NCBI RefSeq assembly: GCF_036588685.1
Contig: NC_086386.1
Location: 15,582,931 to 15,646,930 of the forward strand
Direction: 5' to 3'
DNA length: 64,000 bases
Source: Mytilus trossulus
Lineage: Eukaryota; Mollusca; Bivalvia; Mytilida; Mytilidae
Both the position numbers and the translations under genes were made by a program. The notes beneath the pieces were generated by a model. The model was not told where the DNA came from. It made no database searches and saw only the letters and a program-made list of their open reading frames with translations. Numbering within the stretch: position 1 is the first letter of the stretch; each line of letters starts with the position of its first letter. Shown here piece after piece: positions 12,195 through 25,573 of this stretch.

Positions 12195-15100
12195 TACTTA
12201 AACAGTGTTGGCTTTCAATTTTTGACATCATTGTTTTGTTGTTTTAATGTATACGTAGTCTCTTCTTTCTTACACTATCTGTCTTTTCTTCGAGCAAAGA
12301 ATGAGTCATGTTGGTTACATGTTAGACCTGATGGACATAGGTCTGAAAATGAAATCATACTTTTTATTAACCGAAAATTGGGTATACTAGTTAATGGGAT
12401 TTTAGTATGAACATAATGTGTACAGATTGCGTACGAACGAACGTTAATGAAAGTTGGTCGTATAGAAATTATATTATGATTGGGATGCTTCTCTCAGTAA
12501 TGTTCGATTTTCTGTATTTAGAGTTACATCATAATGCCCATCTTATAGGGATTCTCAATTATGCTTCTAAAAGTTACGTTTTATAACATTCAGGCATTTA
12601 GGTATTCAGGTAATCAGTTAAGTATAAAACATAAACGATCATTCCTATAGTATTATTACCGTATCTTATCATACTCAAACGTGCCAAGGTCATATATAAG
12701 GTATAAGTATAGATCTGGACAACTTTCTTTTAATCCAGCAATTGTAAATTTTAAAGTTTCAAATTACCAGTATGCGTGTTGAATATCCATTACAGTTAAA
12801 TTTATGAAATAAATATAACATTTAAATTTTCCGTTTAATAGACTCGGTGTAATTGGATAACGATATTAGTATACAACAATGTAACAAGTAAAACTTTGTC
12901 ACATTAAAAAGATGTCTGGTATGGCAGGGTGTAATGTTTTTGTAATAAGTTAGACCATGGTATATTTTGATTATTTTTGATACACGTCAAAAAGAATCTA
13001 TTTCAAAGCATTCAAATTATTGGATTATATGTTCAGCCCATCGAATACTTGAAAGTTATTGCTTATGAATTAAATCATTGTTATTGTTGATGCTGTTTCC
13101 TATGTTACATTTATTATTTTTTTTACATTTTCAGTGAAATTATATCAGGATTTTAAGTGTTTTTGGCATATGTAATAGAAATTTTGTTCGCATATATTAA
13201 CATGATAGAGAACTATAACTAGGAATTTATTTATATCATATTAACAATTTACATAAATTTGTAAGTTTATCTGCACCCATGAGAATTGAATGTCTCCTTG
13301 GTACTTTTCCTCTCTTTTTAAAGTATTTTAACATTATGAAGTCAAATCAAGGTAACTGAAAAACTGAGGGTATGGCACGAAATTCAAAAGGAGCGATATG
13401 AAATAAGTCGACAGGATAAGGGTCTCAAGTTATGTTTTCTTACTTTCATCTAAATATTGTGTTTCAACTTTTCATTACTTTGGTGTTTATTAGTTAATCG
13501 AACATTTTCAAATATGATTCAATGTATCCAAAATCGACAATTTATTCGTAATAAATTTACATTAGTTTTTGCGTTTCTGCTTAACTCATGAGACTTTTAA
13601 TGTATCTTTTAATTTTGGCACATCTGTTCACTTGTCAATAATTCAAATACTCAATATAATTGCTATCATTATAGTTAAGTTACCAATATAATTCTCAATG
13701 GCATATATATATAGTAGTGTTTACAATTTGGCAAAAGAATGATAGAACATCTATAGCTTTTCTTATATTTGTTTTGTCGGTAGCTCGTTTGATTGATTGG
13801 AAATTAAAATTTGTCTATATTTACATGTATTATAAGTAAATGTTAGCCTAATGTTCTCAGTATCTGCTGACACATAATGAATTAACGACAGTTTTGATTA
13901 TAATATCCTGACACTGCCACGTTATTAACTGATTATTATGTGATAAGTGACATCTGTGTAATTAATATTCAGAGTTCTGACAGGATTTAATTTTGAACAT
14001 TTTGAAAGATTATAAAAGAAAGTTTAAAATCTTTTGAAAAGTAAATGCTTATCGGTTCCGATTAGCATCAAAGCGGAAGGGGATTATGTATGCATGTATC
14101 CTTGTTTGATATTGTGAAGTATGGATTTAACCTCAAAATTTGTTGAATTTAAATCATATTATGAAATTCTTATTTGAAATGCACTTATTATTAATTGATA
14201 CGTGCATTTAGTGCACTGCTATGACATAAATGTTTTCTGATCTAAATTCAGCACATGTAAATCTTGATCATCCCTTTTCGTAAATGTTTTTTCAATATCA
14301 ATTTATATGTGGTCAGTTCAAAGCTTAATGCCGACTTCAGAGACTACGTTAGATATTTTGGTTGTTTCTTTTCCATCAAAACATGATATTAGTGTTCCAT
14401 TCTTTTAATTGTGAGTGTATCTGTTGAATTTTGTCCAAGAACCACGTTTCGTAAGCATGCAATTCATCATCATTATTATGTTGTGTTTTATTTTCATTGT
14501 TATCTCTTTTTTTTCATTATTTACCTAAATATGGACACACAAGAAAACGCAGAAAGTCGTTTTTTTAGTTCTGTTTGTTTCATGATATAGATTGCAAATA
14601 TATGTTGATCATTGTTTTACCCTAATAAAATGTTTTTGTGCGCTATATCATACAACAAAGTCACTCGTAATTCTTCCTGTAGAAAAGTCGAACATCGTTG
14701 TGTCGAAGTCGAAGGGACTGGACTAAAGTATTCGAATCATCCAAGGTTCGACTCATCCGAGGTTCGTCATAAATTTGGAATGCATGAAATACGGTACAAG
14801 ATTTGAGTAAACTAGATCTTTTTAAAGTGTGCGTTTTTGTCGGTATGACACTTTATGATTGTGTCTTCAATCTCCATTTTTATTCCTTCGTTGTAATTAA
14901 ACACACAAGAACAGATATAAATCATGCACAAATCAAATAGATGTTCTACACAATTATAAAGAAGGGTCAGTCACTGTAATTTATGAAATCACTCGTGGAA
15001 CGAAATAGGGTATAAACGGTCCCTGATGAGTATGCTGAGGTCTTCGGTTTTACATTGAATTATCATAATTGTCTTAATTTGTTTATCTGTTGTAATTAAA

Positions 15101-15246
15101 GAGTTTTATTCTATTGTTCCTTTTTAATGAATGATCCTCATGTTGAATACGTGCGCAACTTTCTCAACGAAAAGGTTCAATTAAAAGCTGTTTGAATACT
15201 GATTCAAATGTTCTGAATAATTATCAACGGTACCAGGATAATAATT
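12195..15246. other. Intergenic, no gene seen
   Basis: AT-rich, stops in all frames. The open frame at 14612-14806 has no recognisable domain or splice context. No repeat could be delimited. Confidence 0.45.
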
Positions 15247-15385
15247 TAGTACGCCAGACGCGCGTTTCGTCTACACAAGACTCATTAGTGACGCTCATAT
15301 CAAAATATTTATTAAGCCAAACAAGAACAAAGTTGAAGAGCATTAAGAATTCAAAATTCCAAAACGTTGTGCCAAATACGGCTTA
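15247..15385 (+). repeat. Fragment of cgccagacgcg repeat
   Basis: It shares acgccagacgcg, gtttcgtct, gtgacgctc, gaacaaagttgaagagcat and gtgccaaatac with 975-1110, in the same order. It abuts the reverse copy of family B that follows. Confidence 0.75.
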
Positions 15386-15394
15386 TTTAATGAT

Positions 15395-15915
15395 TAAAAG
15401 AGGGACGAAAGATACCAAAGGGACAGTCAAACTCATAAACCTAAAACAAACTGACAACGCCATGGCTAAATATGAAAAAGACAAACAGAAAAAAAATAGT
15501 ACACGTGACACAACATAGAAAACTAAAGAATAAACAACACGAACCCCACCAAAAACTGGGGGTGATCTCAAGTGCTCCGGAAGGGTAAGCAGATCCTGCT
15601 CCACATGCGGCACCCGTCGTGTTGCGTATGTGATTACAAATCCGCTAAATAGTCTAATTCTGTAGGTCAAATTCATGAAAGGGAAGGGGATTGTAGTTAC
15701 GACGTAAGGAACATATCCGATATCATTTGTGAAACGGTTATTCCATAACGGTCAACCTACTCGTGATTGCGTCCGTAAAATTTACGAAGAGATGATTTCA
15801 ACTTCACCATTTGGAACTCTTGGTTTAATAGCTTCCTTGTATCAAGAAAATCATGATAGGAAATGCAAGCACGGGAATGTCGTATCAATTGGGAGATATA
15901 TACCCTGTATGTTTT
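15395..15915 (-). repeat. Reverse copy of retroelement-like family B
   Basis: This is the reverse complement of the segment 21100-21610. It contains agagggacgaaagatacc, gtgctccggaagggtaagca and, toward the right, the complement of the coding part (tcatgataggaaatgcaagc, gggagatatatacc). The coding part is shorter and interrupted compared with the copy at 20939. Open frames on the + strand here are shadows of the repeat. Confidence 0.8.
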
Positions 15916-18544
15916 AACTTGTAAGCAAAGATACATCAGCGTTCCATTTTGTTAGCTTATTCTTACGAAATAGAATCAAACCAACTCTTTTGATAGCGAA
16001 ATAGTATTTCAATATTCCGTTATTATAAATATTTGAAACCAAATAAACATTTTTATTTTTATTTTTTTCATTCGTAGCTAATTACATAACCCCTTTAGTT
16101 GCAGAAAAAACTTTGTTTGGCTATTCGTAATCAAATAAATAAAGACTAAACATTGTGACCCATGGCGGATCCAGAAACTTTAAGTAGACGGGACCCACTG
16201 ACTGTCTAAGAATGACCCGTTCAAGTCATGATTCAGTGATCCCTATATAATCAACCAAATATTCCCACAAAATGAGGCGGGCCCACTACCCCTCGAAAAT
16301 CCGACTCTGATGACGGCTATAGAGAAATATTCAAAAACCTGTGTTATGAATTAAGGCAACAGATAGATGTGTTTATATTGATAGAGAAATATCCAAGGTT
16401 CATCCCATCGTTCCAGAATAGTTATTAAAAGTTTTATTTAGATTTAATTAGGCATTTAATTTCAATTACATATTTGATTTACCAAATCATGGGTTTTTAG
16501 GTGGGAAAACTTTATGTCGTGAACTTTTTAATACTTCAGAAGCTTTGATATTTTTTATTTAGTAAGAAACAAATCATAAAAATATTTCATTAGAAATTAT
16601 TTTGGTTTCAAATTATTGGTGTTTGTTATATTCCTCCCTTTTACTTTTGATACAAAACATATCTTAAATATCTAAAACAATATTTGAGGATGAAAACATT
16701 TGTTATATGTATAGTCAGTCAACAAAAATATCATTGGTGCATTGTTTTTGAGAAATCCAGGCTTCTTGACTGATTTCTGGCTCCGATTTGAAATTACTTG
16801 ACGTATTATATCGAATACATTTTGCAGAGTTTTATTCATCCCAGAAGTGTGAGCAAATTGATTAAACTATATAACGAATAAATCAAAATCGAAAGTTTAT
16901 TTTATATGATAACCTTACGATTGCATATACTTTAAGTAATAAACATAATCAAGATGTTGTTTCATTGGTTTCTACATCACGTCTCATGCATATGTTCTTA
17001 AAATGTAATATTACTATGCATTGAATATGTTAGGTTTCAACATTTCTAAAATAATTTTAAAACCGTATGTCAACTAAGTAATGAAGTTATCACTCTTGTA
17101 TTTTCATTGGAATAAGAAAAAATAACTGGGTGCATTGGAAAGAACAAGGGTTGAAGAGAAATATTTTCATCAATCTATTACGTATCTTGTCGATGTTATG
17201 TTTTATTAGCTTCAAATTTTTTTAAAGAGGCATTTATCCACCAAAAAAAAAAAGACAGCCTTCAACACTGAGAAAAACACATATAGTGGAGTATAAAATG
17301 TTTGGCATAACAAAATGTAAAACAGCAAGAAAACAAAACAAACGGCCTGATTTATACAACAATTGACTTGATAATTTTCCATTTATTAATTGAATGAGCT
17401 TATAAAAGCAACAGTAGTATAACATTGTTCCAAAGTCATAAATCGATTGAGCGAAAACAAATATGGGCTTCAAACTAAAACCGATGAATACACTTCAACT
17501 ATAAGAGAAAGGTAACTGGGCATTAAGTTAACTTTTATTTAATTTGTGTGTATATTTGATTGAAATTATTTTAGCATTAACTGTTATTGTGTATTTGATT
17601 TTTTCTCTTTAGAAAACACATGATATTGTATACAATTTGATGTTCTAAAAATAAGTTTCGAGAAATCAAAACAGTTATTTTTGTCGTATTTTCTAGATTC
17701 TTTCATGTAGTCATACAATGTGTGCAATCTACCTTAAATTCCTATTTTTTCTAGGGACGATCTTTTGGGTCAATATAGATAATACGTGACATGCAACTTA
17801 CATTCTAAAAGAAGTTATGAATATTAACACCGTACAATATATAGAAAGATACCACGACGAAAATGTATGTAAAACAAAATGTTCATGACGTATTCAAAAA
17901 GATAATTTGTATACTTCAAAGTGACAAAATCTGATATACTTATAAATACTTTTAAATGCTGTATTTGTTGAAGTGTAATAGTTATACAAGTATCATGTAA
18001 CTATCAGATCATTGATTAAAATATTTAGATCTTAATACTTTTTTCCGACAATCCAATTATAAATTGTCCCCATCACGCAGTTTAACAACACAGCTGTTGG
18101 CTTCATTCTCATTAATAACCTTGAAATAAAGTTAAACCAAACTGTTCGAAAGTCATATATCGATTGAAAGAAAACAAATCCAGGTTAAAAACTAAAACTG
18201 AGGTTAACACATCAGCTCTATGAGGAAAACAGCGAAGCAATAGAAACACTGAAGTGCAACAAAAAAAAACGACAATGCTACACACAGAAACGAACTATGA
18301 GATAGCAAATGCCATTTTCCTGACTTGATACAGGACATTTTAAGAAACTGGTAGGTTAAACCTGGTTTTGCAACAAGCCAAACGTCGCGTATTTATGGCA
18401 ATGATAAATATAACACTAGAATAAAAACATTACATGACATAACTACAACACAAGTAAATGCAAGAGTTTTCAGGACAGAGAAATACACTAATAAACATAA
18501 CAATAGTACATGTTGATATGCTAATAGTTATCAAAGGTACAAGT
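15916..18544. other. Intergenic, with degenerate repeat pieces
   Basis: Bases about 16163-16310 contain tggcggatccagaaac at the left and a loose complement at the right, resembling the small inverted-repeat element at 28733-28871 in decayed form. Bases 17225-17500 and 18130-18300 carry words typical of dispersed mussel repeats. No gene seen. Confidence 0.4.
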
Positions 18545-18790
18545 AGATATAGGAAGATGTGGTGTGAGTACCAATGAGACAACTCTCCATCCAAATAACA
18601 ATTTAAAAAGTAAACCATTATAGGTTAAAGTACGGCCTTCAACACGGAGCCTTGGCTCACACCTAACAACAAGCTATAAAGGGCCCCAAAATTACTAGTG
18701 TAAAACCATTCAAACGGGAAAACCAACGGTCTCATCTATATAAACAAAACGAGAAACACGTATATATAAACAAACGACAACTACTGTACA
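18545..18790 (+). repeat. Dispersed mussel-type repeat family A
   Basis: A near full-length copy of about 245 bases runs from agatataggaagatgtggtg to about gacaactactg. It includes accaatgagacaactctcc, ggccttcaacacggagcc and agctataaagggcccc. Copies or fragments lie at 19264-19450, 27892-28145, 39363-39615, 56908-56972 and reversed at 10280-10412 and 61045-61095. No coding potential is seen. Confidence 0.85.
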
Positions 18791-18811
18791 TATTACAAGG
18801 CTTATTATGTA

Positions 18812-19185
18812 ATACACCATACGTGCGTTTTGTCTACATTAGACAGGCAAGTGACGCTCAGATCAAAATAGTAAAAATGATGTCACAGGTCAACTCAAAA
18901 GTTTTGATATAGTTCAAAATCAGGTTTGTAATTATGGTATTTGATGTATTTCATAACAATTACAAAACTATCAATATAGAATTGTGTTAGTAATTATATA
19001 ATTTATTGTATCATTTAGCTATGGTGCTATTTCTTCTAATCAACCTATAAAACGAATAAATCATGTAAGTTAAGTTGCTCCAAACTAAAAACTTATAAAT
19101 GGACTAGGTATAACAGTTTTGATCTGAGCGTCACTGGTGAGTCTTAGGTAGACGAAACACGTGTCTTGGATATTTGACAAAGAAT
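18812..19185. repeat. Pair of cgtttcgtct repeat fragments in inverted orientation
   Basis: Bases 18812-18872 (cgtgcgttttgtctacatta, gtgacgctcagatcaaaat) and 19115-19185 (ttttgatctgagcgtcact, aggtagacgaaacacg) are fragments of the same family in opposite orientation, about 300 bases apart. They could be two insertions or the ends of one fold-back unit. Confidence 0.6.
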
Positions 19186-19263
19186 AAAAAATGTGGAAAG
19201 GAACTAAAGGAAAGCAAAATCAAAAGTTTCCAAAAAATAGACAAAACAAATTAATATGTATAT

Positions 19264-19450
19264 TTAAAGAAGATGTGGTGTAACTGCCAATGAGACAATT
19301 CTCCCCAAGAGACCAAATGACACAGAAATTAACAACTATTGGTAACCGTACGGCCTATATTAATGAGATAATCCATACCTCATAGTGAGGTATAAAAGTC
19401 CCAAAATGACAAATGTAAAACATTTCAAACGAGAAAACTAACGAAAATCA
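19264..19450 (+). repeat. Repeat family A, diverged copy
   Basis: It contains gatgtggtgtaactgccaat, gagacaattctcc and accgtacggccta, in the same order as the copy at 27892-28145, to whose subtype it is closer than to 18545. Confidence 0.7.
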
Positions 19451-20938
19451 TATTATGTCTGTTTGTTTGTTCTCAAATCTTTGTCAGTATACGGGAATTT
19501 TATGCGACTGTCATATACTTAAGAGGAGTCATGAAATGAAGGATGAAATTTTATTGATTATAGTTATATCTTTTTGTTTCATTTATTTCAGTATCGACTA
19601 ACGATGATTTCGTGCATATAAAATCAAAAGGACTTAAATTGTTTAAGCAACTATTATTTCTGAATCGATGACACAATACGAATTTCATATCTGTTAAATT
19701 TAACCAGAGATTTCTATTTGAATATTTTTGCCGATTGATCAAACTTTTTTTTTATTGAGCAGATACCTGATATTTGATTTTTCAGTGTTTACCAATTGTC
19801 AATTAAAAGTCTTGTTGGTTTTAATTAGTTTATGGGATTGTTAACAATTTCATTTTTGAATTAAAAATTTACTTAGTGTTATATCCTCTACAGTGTAGAT
19901 CAATAAAACATTGTTAATCTACTTCGAATTATGTTAAGAATATAAACTAGAAGTCAATAAAATAGTTCAACCTTTTAGTTTGTCGTCCCACCTGATCATA
20001 AAGTATATATACTCGTATTGTATTTTATTATTTGTAGTCGTCTCAATAGAGAAATATCGAAATAATTTGAACAAATTTTATAAGGTAAGACAAAATAAAA
20101 CTCTTCAAATATAATTTATTTCATTTGTACTTTAAGCAAGTATATACAAATCATCTGTATTCATATAACTTTCCCACAACTATATCGTATCCAAATGCAG
20201 AATTCTGAATCAAATTGCACTATAAAAAGGAAGGGCTTATTTGCCTTATGTATTTGTTTGACACATAATGTCATTAAAGCAAGTGAAAACTACGAGAGTT
20301 TGATTGTTGTCAAGTCTACATCATAAATTGACAAGATTTCCCAACAATGTTTTGCATGTAACCATAAATCTTTCTTTTTTAAACAGTGCTGCGCATTGCT
20401 GCTCAAAGCTATTTTGAATTTCACGAATTTTGCTATACCTTTTGGACCTTTTGGATTATAGCTCTTCATCTTTTAAATAAGCTTTAAATATCAAATATTT
20501 TGGCCACGAGCATCACTGAAGAGACATGTCTTGTCGAAATGCGCATCTGGTGCAGGAAAATTGGTACCGTTAATGTTATTGAAACAATATTGCAATTTTT
20601 TTTAACTTTTTGGTAAAATATTGCAAAGAAGGGAATTCTATTTATAACATGATTTACTTTTCATCGGAAAGACAGCAGTATATATCTTTACTCTGAGAAA
20701 TACTTGATTTGGTTAAGAAATTGGTATTTGATTAAAATGTCCCCTTTTGAAATTACAGTTCGATTGCATGTTTGAAAATACGTAAAACAATTTGTGTATC
20801 TTTGTAAATATTGCAGTACTTTAAATGTTGGTGTTTTTTTTTGTTTTGTTTTTTTTTTTTGGGGGGGGGGGTGAAATAATATAACCACTGCACAGGCGGA
20901 ATTGGCCCTACCTTATTAAAATGTACATACGCATATAG
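19451..20938. other. Intergenic; homopolymer tract and repeat fragment
   Basis: Bases 20500-20570 match the family of fragments with tgtcgaaatgcgcatctggt also seen near 61455 and 61830. Bases 20830-20871 are long T runs followed directly by eleven G residues. No gene seen. Confidence 0.5.
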
Positions 20939-21304
20939 GAGTACATTAAGTCGGCTTCATTTCTTGACTTACATCTAGAAATTGACAATGAGGGTCTTTA
21001 CGACAAAAGAGATGATTTCAACTTTTCAATTGTGAACTCTCCATTTCTAAGTAGCAACATTCCAGCAGCACCTACATACGGGATATATATCTCCCAATTG
21101 ATACGATATTCCCGTGCTTGCATTTCCTATCATGATTTTCTTGATAGAGGGTTGCTGTTCACTAGGAAGCTATTAAACCAAGAGTCCCAAATGGTGAAGT
21201 TGAAATCATCCCTTCGTAAACTTTACAGACGTCATCACGAGTTGGTTGACCGTTATGGAATAACCGTTTCACAAATGATATCGGATATGTTCCTTACGTC
21301 CTAA
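20939..21304 (+). pseudogene. 5'-truncated retroelement-type coding remnant
   Basis: An open frame of 121 codons with no start of its own is preceded directly by a stop at 20936-20938. It contains SASFLDLHLEID, LYDKRDDFNF, SNIPAAPTYGIYISQLIRY, SLRKLYRRHHELVDRYG and ISQMISDMF. From memory this resembles the C-terminal end of proteins annotated as reverse transcriptases of multicopy elements in many aquatic invertebrates and fish. I cannot name the clade and did not run a search. It ends in a normal stop and is followed by the non-coding tail shared by all family B copies, so it is the longest copy in the window. Confidence 0.65.
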
Positions 21305-21612
21305 CTACAATTCCCTTCCCTTTCATGAATGTGACCTACCGAATTCGACTATTTCCCGGATTTGTTATCACATAAGCAACACGAAGGGTGCCACATATGG
21401 AGCAGGATCTGCTTACCCTTCCGGAGCACCTGAGATCACCCTAGTTTTTGGTGGGGTTCGTGTTGTTTATTCTTTAGTTTTCTATGTTGTGTCATGTGTA
21501 CTATTATTTTCTGTTTGTCTTTTTCATTTTTAGCCCCGGTGTTGTCAGTTTGTTTTAGATTGATAAGTTTGACTGTCCCTTTAGTATCTTTTGTCTCTCT
21601 TTTAAATGCATA
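20939..21612 (+). mobile_element. Longest copy of retroelement-like family B
   Basis: The coding remnant is followed by a tail of about 300 bases (ccctttcatgaatgtgacct ... ccttccggagcacctgag ... tgactgtccctttagtatc) that ends in a ttttgtctctctttt stretch. All copies keep this 3' end while the left border varies (2265, 4375, 15915 on the other strand, 20939). This pattern fits 5'-truncated retrotransposition. Confidence 0.65.
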
Positions 21613-21739
21613 CATAGTCATTAAAAATTGCATATTTTTGGCTTTAATATTGATTCACTTATAGGGACTTTGCATCGGAACTAAACACATTTATTTCTAA
21701 AAAAAACAGTTTTAGCATGACACGGGTTATGTTCTTCTC

Positions 21740-22330
21740 AATCATTTCATGATAGTATGGTACTAAACCCCTAACGGGATGGATTGTGCCTGATATTCAT
21801 ATGATGAAGACATAATCTTTCAATCAGTTTAAATGAGGTCTGGAGCTGGCATGTCAGTTAACTGCTAGTAGGCTGTCGTTATTTATGTATTATTGTCATT
21901 TTATTTATTTTCTTTTGTTACATCTTTTGACATCGGACTCGGACTTCTCTTGAACTGAATTTAAATGTGCGTAGTGTTATGCGTTTTCTTTTCTACATTG
22001 GCAAGAGGTATAGGGAAGGGTTCAGATCTCCTAAACATGTTTAACCCCGCCGCAATTTTGCGCCTGTCCCAAGTCAGGAGCCTCTGGCCTTTGTTAGTCT
22101 TGCATGATTTTTAATTTTAGTTTCTTGTGTATAATTCGGAGTTTTAGTATGACGTCCATTATCACTGTACTAGTATACATATTTTTAGGGGCCAGCTGAA
22201 GAACACCTACGGGTACTGGAATTCTCGCTACATTGAAGACCCATTGGTGGCAGCTGGCTGTTGTCTGCTCTATAGTCGGGTTGTTGTCGCTTTGACACAT
22301 TCACCCTTTCCTTTCTTAATTTTATAGTAA
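21740..22330 (+). repeat. Dispersed repeat family D, long copy
   Basis: Characteristic words are tgtttaaccccgccgcaa, cctgtcccaagtcaggagcc, ggggccagctgaagaacacc, cgctacattgaagaccc and cgctttgacacattcaccc. The last 150 bases recur at 23115-23265. Short frames translated across it are shadows. I recognise it as a common mussel repeat but cannot name a class. Confidence 0.7.
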
Positions 22331-23114
22331 CTACTAGATTAGTATAGAAATAAAACCTAAAATACAACAGTGTAATGAATTGATTTACTGACTAATACAT
22401 ATCTATTTGTTGTAAGACATAACAGTTGTTATGAAACAGCTTATTTCGTACTCCACTTTTGTGTATGTTATATGTTTGTATGTAAAACTGTAGCACTTGT
22501 GCAAGTACCCGCTGTATGTATCCTGTATGTTGTAATTATTTTACAATTTCAAAATAGGACTGCATTGAAATGCCTCATTAGTTTTATTTTATTTTTATTC
22601 GTCAAAGCAACAACATAATAAAACATAAATTAGGTACTTTTAACTTATCTTTGTTACTTCCACTTAGTATTGAAAATACGAGGCAACAGTAGATAACCGA
22701 TATTTATTCAAATCTTGTTAATAAGTTTTGAGTATGTAAACCAAGTGAAAACGGCTAACGGAATATCATTAACCCCTAATGACAAAAGAGACCAGTTAGT
22801 AGCAGTAAAACGTAAAATTGAATAAATTTTTATTTTAAATCGTTCTCAAATATATGGTGCTGTACCCAGTACAGCTAATCTAAGTAATGAAAAAAAAAAC
22901 CAACGGGAAGCAGAGGGGTTGATGCATCATGAAAAGTCAATACATGCGATAAAGATAAAATAGGTAGTCCGATAACATTCACTCACAATTCAAAAGTAAC
23001 AAGGTTTAAGTGGCACTAGCTACTAATTTTGAGTTAGGCAGAAAATATAAAAGACGTAGAAAACGCAATAATAAACAAATTGCACGTGCATGTCTTTCTA
23101 TACAATACATTGCA
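22331..23114. other. Intergenic, no gene seen
   Basis: AT-rich spacer between two family D copies, with no coding or structural signal that I can support. Confidence 0.45.
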
Positions 23115-23265
23115 TAGTTTAAGGGGCCAGCTGAAGGACACCTAAGGGTGCGGGAGTTATCGCTACATTGAAGACCCATTGGTTGCCTTCGGCTGTTGTC
23201 TGCTCTGTGGTCGGGTTGTTGTCGCTTTGACACATTCACCATTTCCTTTCTCAATTTTATATGTT
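23115..23265 (+). repeat. Repeat family D, 3' fragment
   Basis: It matches 22188-22325: ggggccagctgaaggacacc, cgctacattgaagaccc, gttgtctgctctgtggtcgg and gtcgctttgacacattcacc. Only the 3' third is present, again suggesting 5' truncation. Confidence 0.8.
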
Positions 23266-23454
23266 TATAGCTATATATTATGTATGTGTCATTATAGTAC
23301 TCGCGTTATTCTGAAATCAACCTTCATTTTGAAATGAAATGTATCATTCATGGTGAAACGAGCTTCCACAATAAAACGCACAGGTATAAAGACAAATAAA
23401 ACTTGATAGAAATCGAGTTTTCATGATCCTATAAAAAAAAAATTATCACAAGTA

Positions 23455-23593
23455 CTGAATACTTCTTGTAGTAATTTTATGCAGTTGTAAAAGCGTTGAC
23501 CGTATTAACATTTTTAGAATGACGTGCTTCATACAAAATGTACTTCGGTCAACGCTTTTACACCCCTTTAAATTTACAAAATGAAGTATTCAA
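23455..23593. repeat. Fold-back element with perfect 16-bp inner arms
   Basis: Bases 23487-23502 (gtaaaagcgttgaccg) and 23546-23561 are perfect reverse complements across a 43-base loop. Outward the similarity continues with gaps to gaatacttc at the left and its complement gaagtattc at the right, so the arms reach about 45 bases. No TA or longer target duplication is obvious. Confidence 0.65.
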
Positions 23594-25489
23594 TTCTTAC
23601 ATGTTTATTTTATGTTATATGACCGTCGCCAGTCCCCGAAGGTAGAATCAATAGCTATTCCGATGACATCTAGTCTAAAATATGCTTATGAAGCAACATT
23701 GATACATTATAAAAAGCTCATGTATTCTTTATTGTTAATTTTATACTTTTTTAATTATTTGGATATACGTTTTGGTATGTTAAAATAAAAAATAATAATT
23801 TTGATTCAATCGGTGACCATGAATTTGACACGCCGACCCTTTAAAAACAAAAGTTGATTCATAATTGCATCTTTACATATTCAATCTTACATTCACTCGT
23901 TATAAGGTTTCAAATGTCTTGAACGCGTGATGAATATCATTACAGTAAAACTCATGAAATAAATGTAACATTTAAATTTTCGATTCAATAATCTCTTCGT
24001 AATTTGGTAACCTATATTAATATATAACAATATAACAGTTGCAACTTTAACACATTAAAAAGATTCTCTGATATAGCAAGGCGTCTTACTTTTTGAATAT
24101 AACAGGCCAAAGAATGTTTATCTAATTTCACTATATTTATAATACGTCATGGGTAATTGCTTCAATTGCAATTTTTCAGTTTCTCATATCTCTCATCATT
24201 TGTTTGCAATAACAACTGCTTTATGCTCTTTAAGGACGCCTGCACTTGACAAAAATCATCATTTATAATTTATTTTATAAATTATCTGTTTACAAATCTG
24301 AATTTAACTCTGGATTATAACCCCAAGAATAATTTACCTTTAAATCTGTATCTGGAAAAACCTTTCGATTTTTTTTTGTCCTGGGTGCCTTTCGGCGTGG
24401 TAATGCAGTCACTGACAGTACTAATCGTAGAGTGATATGTGATATGGTGAAATGTGCAGGCTTGTAGAATTTTTACGTCGTCCATTCTCAATTTTATAAA
24501 CACTGTCAGTTATCTATTTATTTTCATTTTAACGTTGCAGATGTGCTTTAATATTAGTAAAGCTTCATTAAAGCTTTATGCGCTTTGTAGAGAGGAATTC
24601 GATGAAGATACTTTGTTAAATATCAAACAATTATCTATGGTTCTCAATTCCTTATTTATCTGCTAAGCTTAGACCCTCCATTTTTGTGTGTTGTTTCTAT
24701 TATTCAAATCATTACTTTTTCGGACTGCAAAACTTTTATATACGTCGTTTGTTATTCCAACAAAAGATTGTGTGACATAGGGCAACTGTGGTTACCACCG
24801 TGTACCAAAAAACAATTAACTTCATATTAGCTGACAAGTGCCCTCCGTTCTTTTTTCATATGGATTTCATCCATGTGAGAGTGTTGAATATTGCCAACGC
24901 ATTGATCATTACCATGAAAAACAATTAAGTCCGTGTTCTCATAAAAACGCCATATCAAGGTACACTGGCTATAAAAGTTTATATTAAGTCAGTGAGGCAG
25001 AAAATTATATTGGCAGCCTCAAATAAGAAACATATTGTAATAACATTCAAACAACTATTCAATATCCATCAAAAATGTTTCATATAATATAATATAACTT
25101 GACACCATACGCAATATTTCGCTTATAAAAGTGAATACTTACATATTTAGTGGATAATTGATATCGCATTCTAAATAGTGTATGTGTTATTGCATATTAT
25201 TGTAAAAGTTGATAAAAACAAATTAGATAAATATCATTTACAAAATATCAATGCTCTTGTGTATTGTGTAAATACATATATAGAATGATTTCTTGATCTT
25301 CAGAAAAGAAATTGATTAGTACAGACCAACGTTTTGTTCGATTCGAATTGCGTGACATTCTGTCATTGAAAAGACAGATCACTTTCGACCGACTACGACA
25401 TATTTTCAACCCTATAACAAAACCTTTATTGGGTTTTAACTCTTACATGTTCAATATTACTATTCACACAACTTTATTTGTTTTTACAG
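23594..25489. other. Intergenic, no gene seen
   Basis: AT-rich. The open frame at 24454-24666 lacks a recognisable domain and consistent splice borders. No delimited repeat. Confidence 0.4.
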
Positions 25490-25573
25490 ATAGTATTTTG
25501 GAACTTTAAAGTAAAAGGCAGTTAACAAAAGAATTGATGACAGATTTGAATTTACAAAAACGTAATTGACTAA

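Noticed and set aside
15729..15917. 62-codon + strand frame
   Set aside because: Shadow of the reverse copy of family B.
20822..20888. T-run followed by G-run as a possible quadruplex or terminator
   Set aside because: A single G11 run cannot form a four-tract quadruplex by itself; it is most simply a homopolymer slippage product.
22094..22367. Two - strand frames containing CQSDNNPTIEQ or VSKRQQPDYRA
   Set aside because: Translations of the dispersed family D repeat, which recur at 23006-23254; there is no evidence that they are coding.
24454..24666. 70-codon frame with an upstream acceptor-like gttgcag
   Set aside because: The acceptor-bounded part has no matching donor or recognisable family, and the frame simply ends in a stop.
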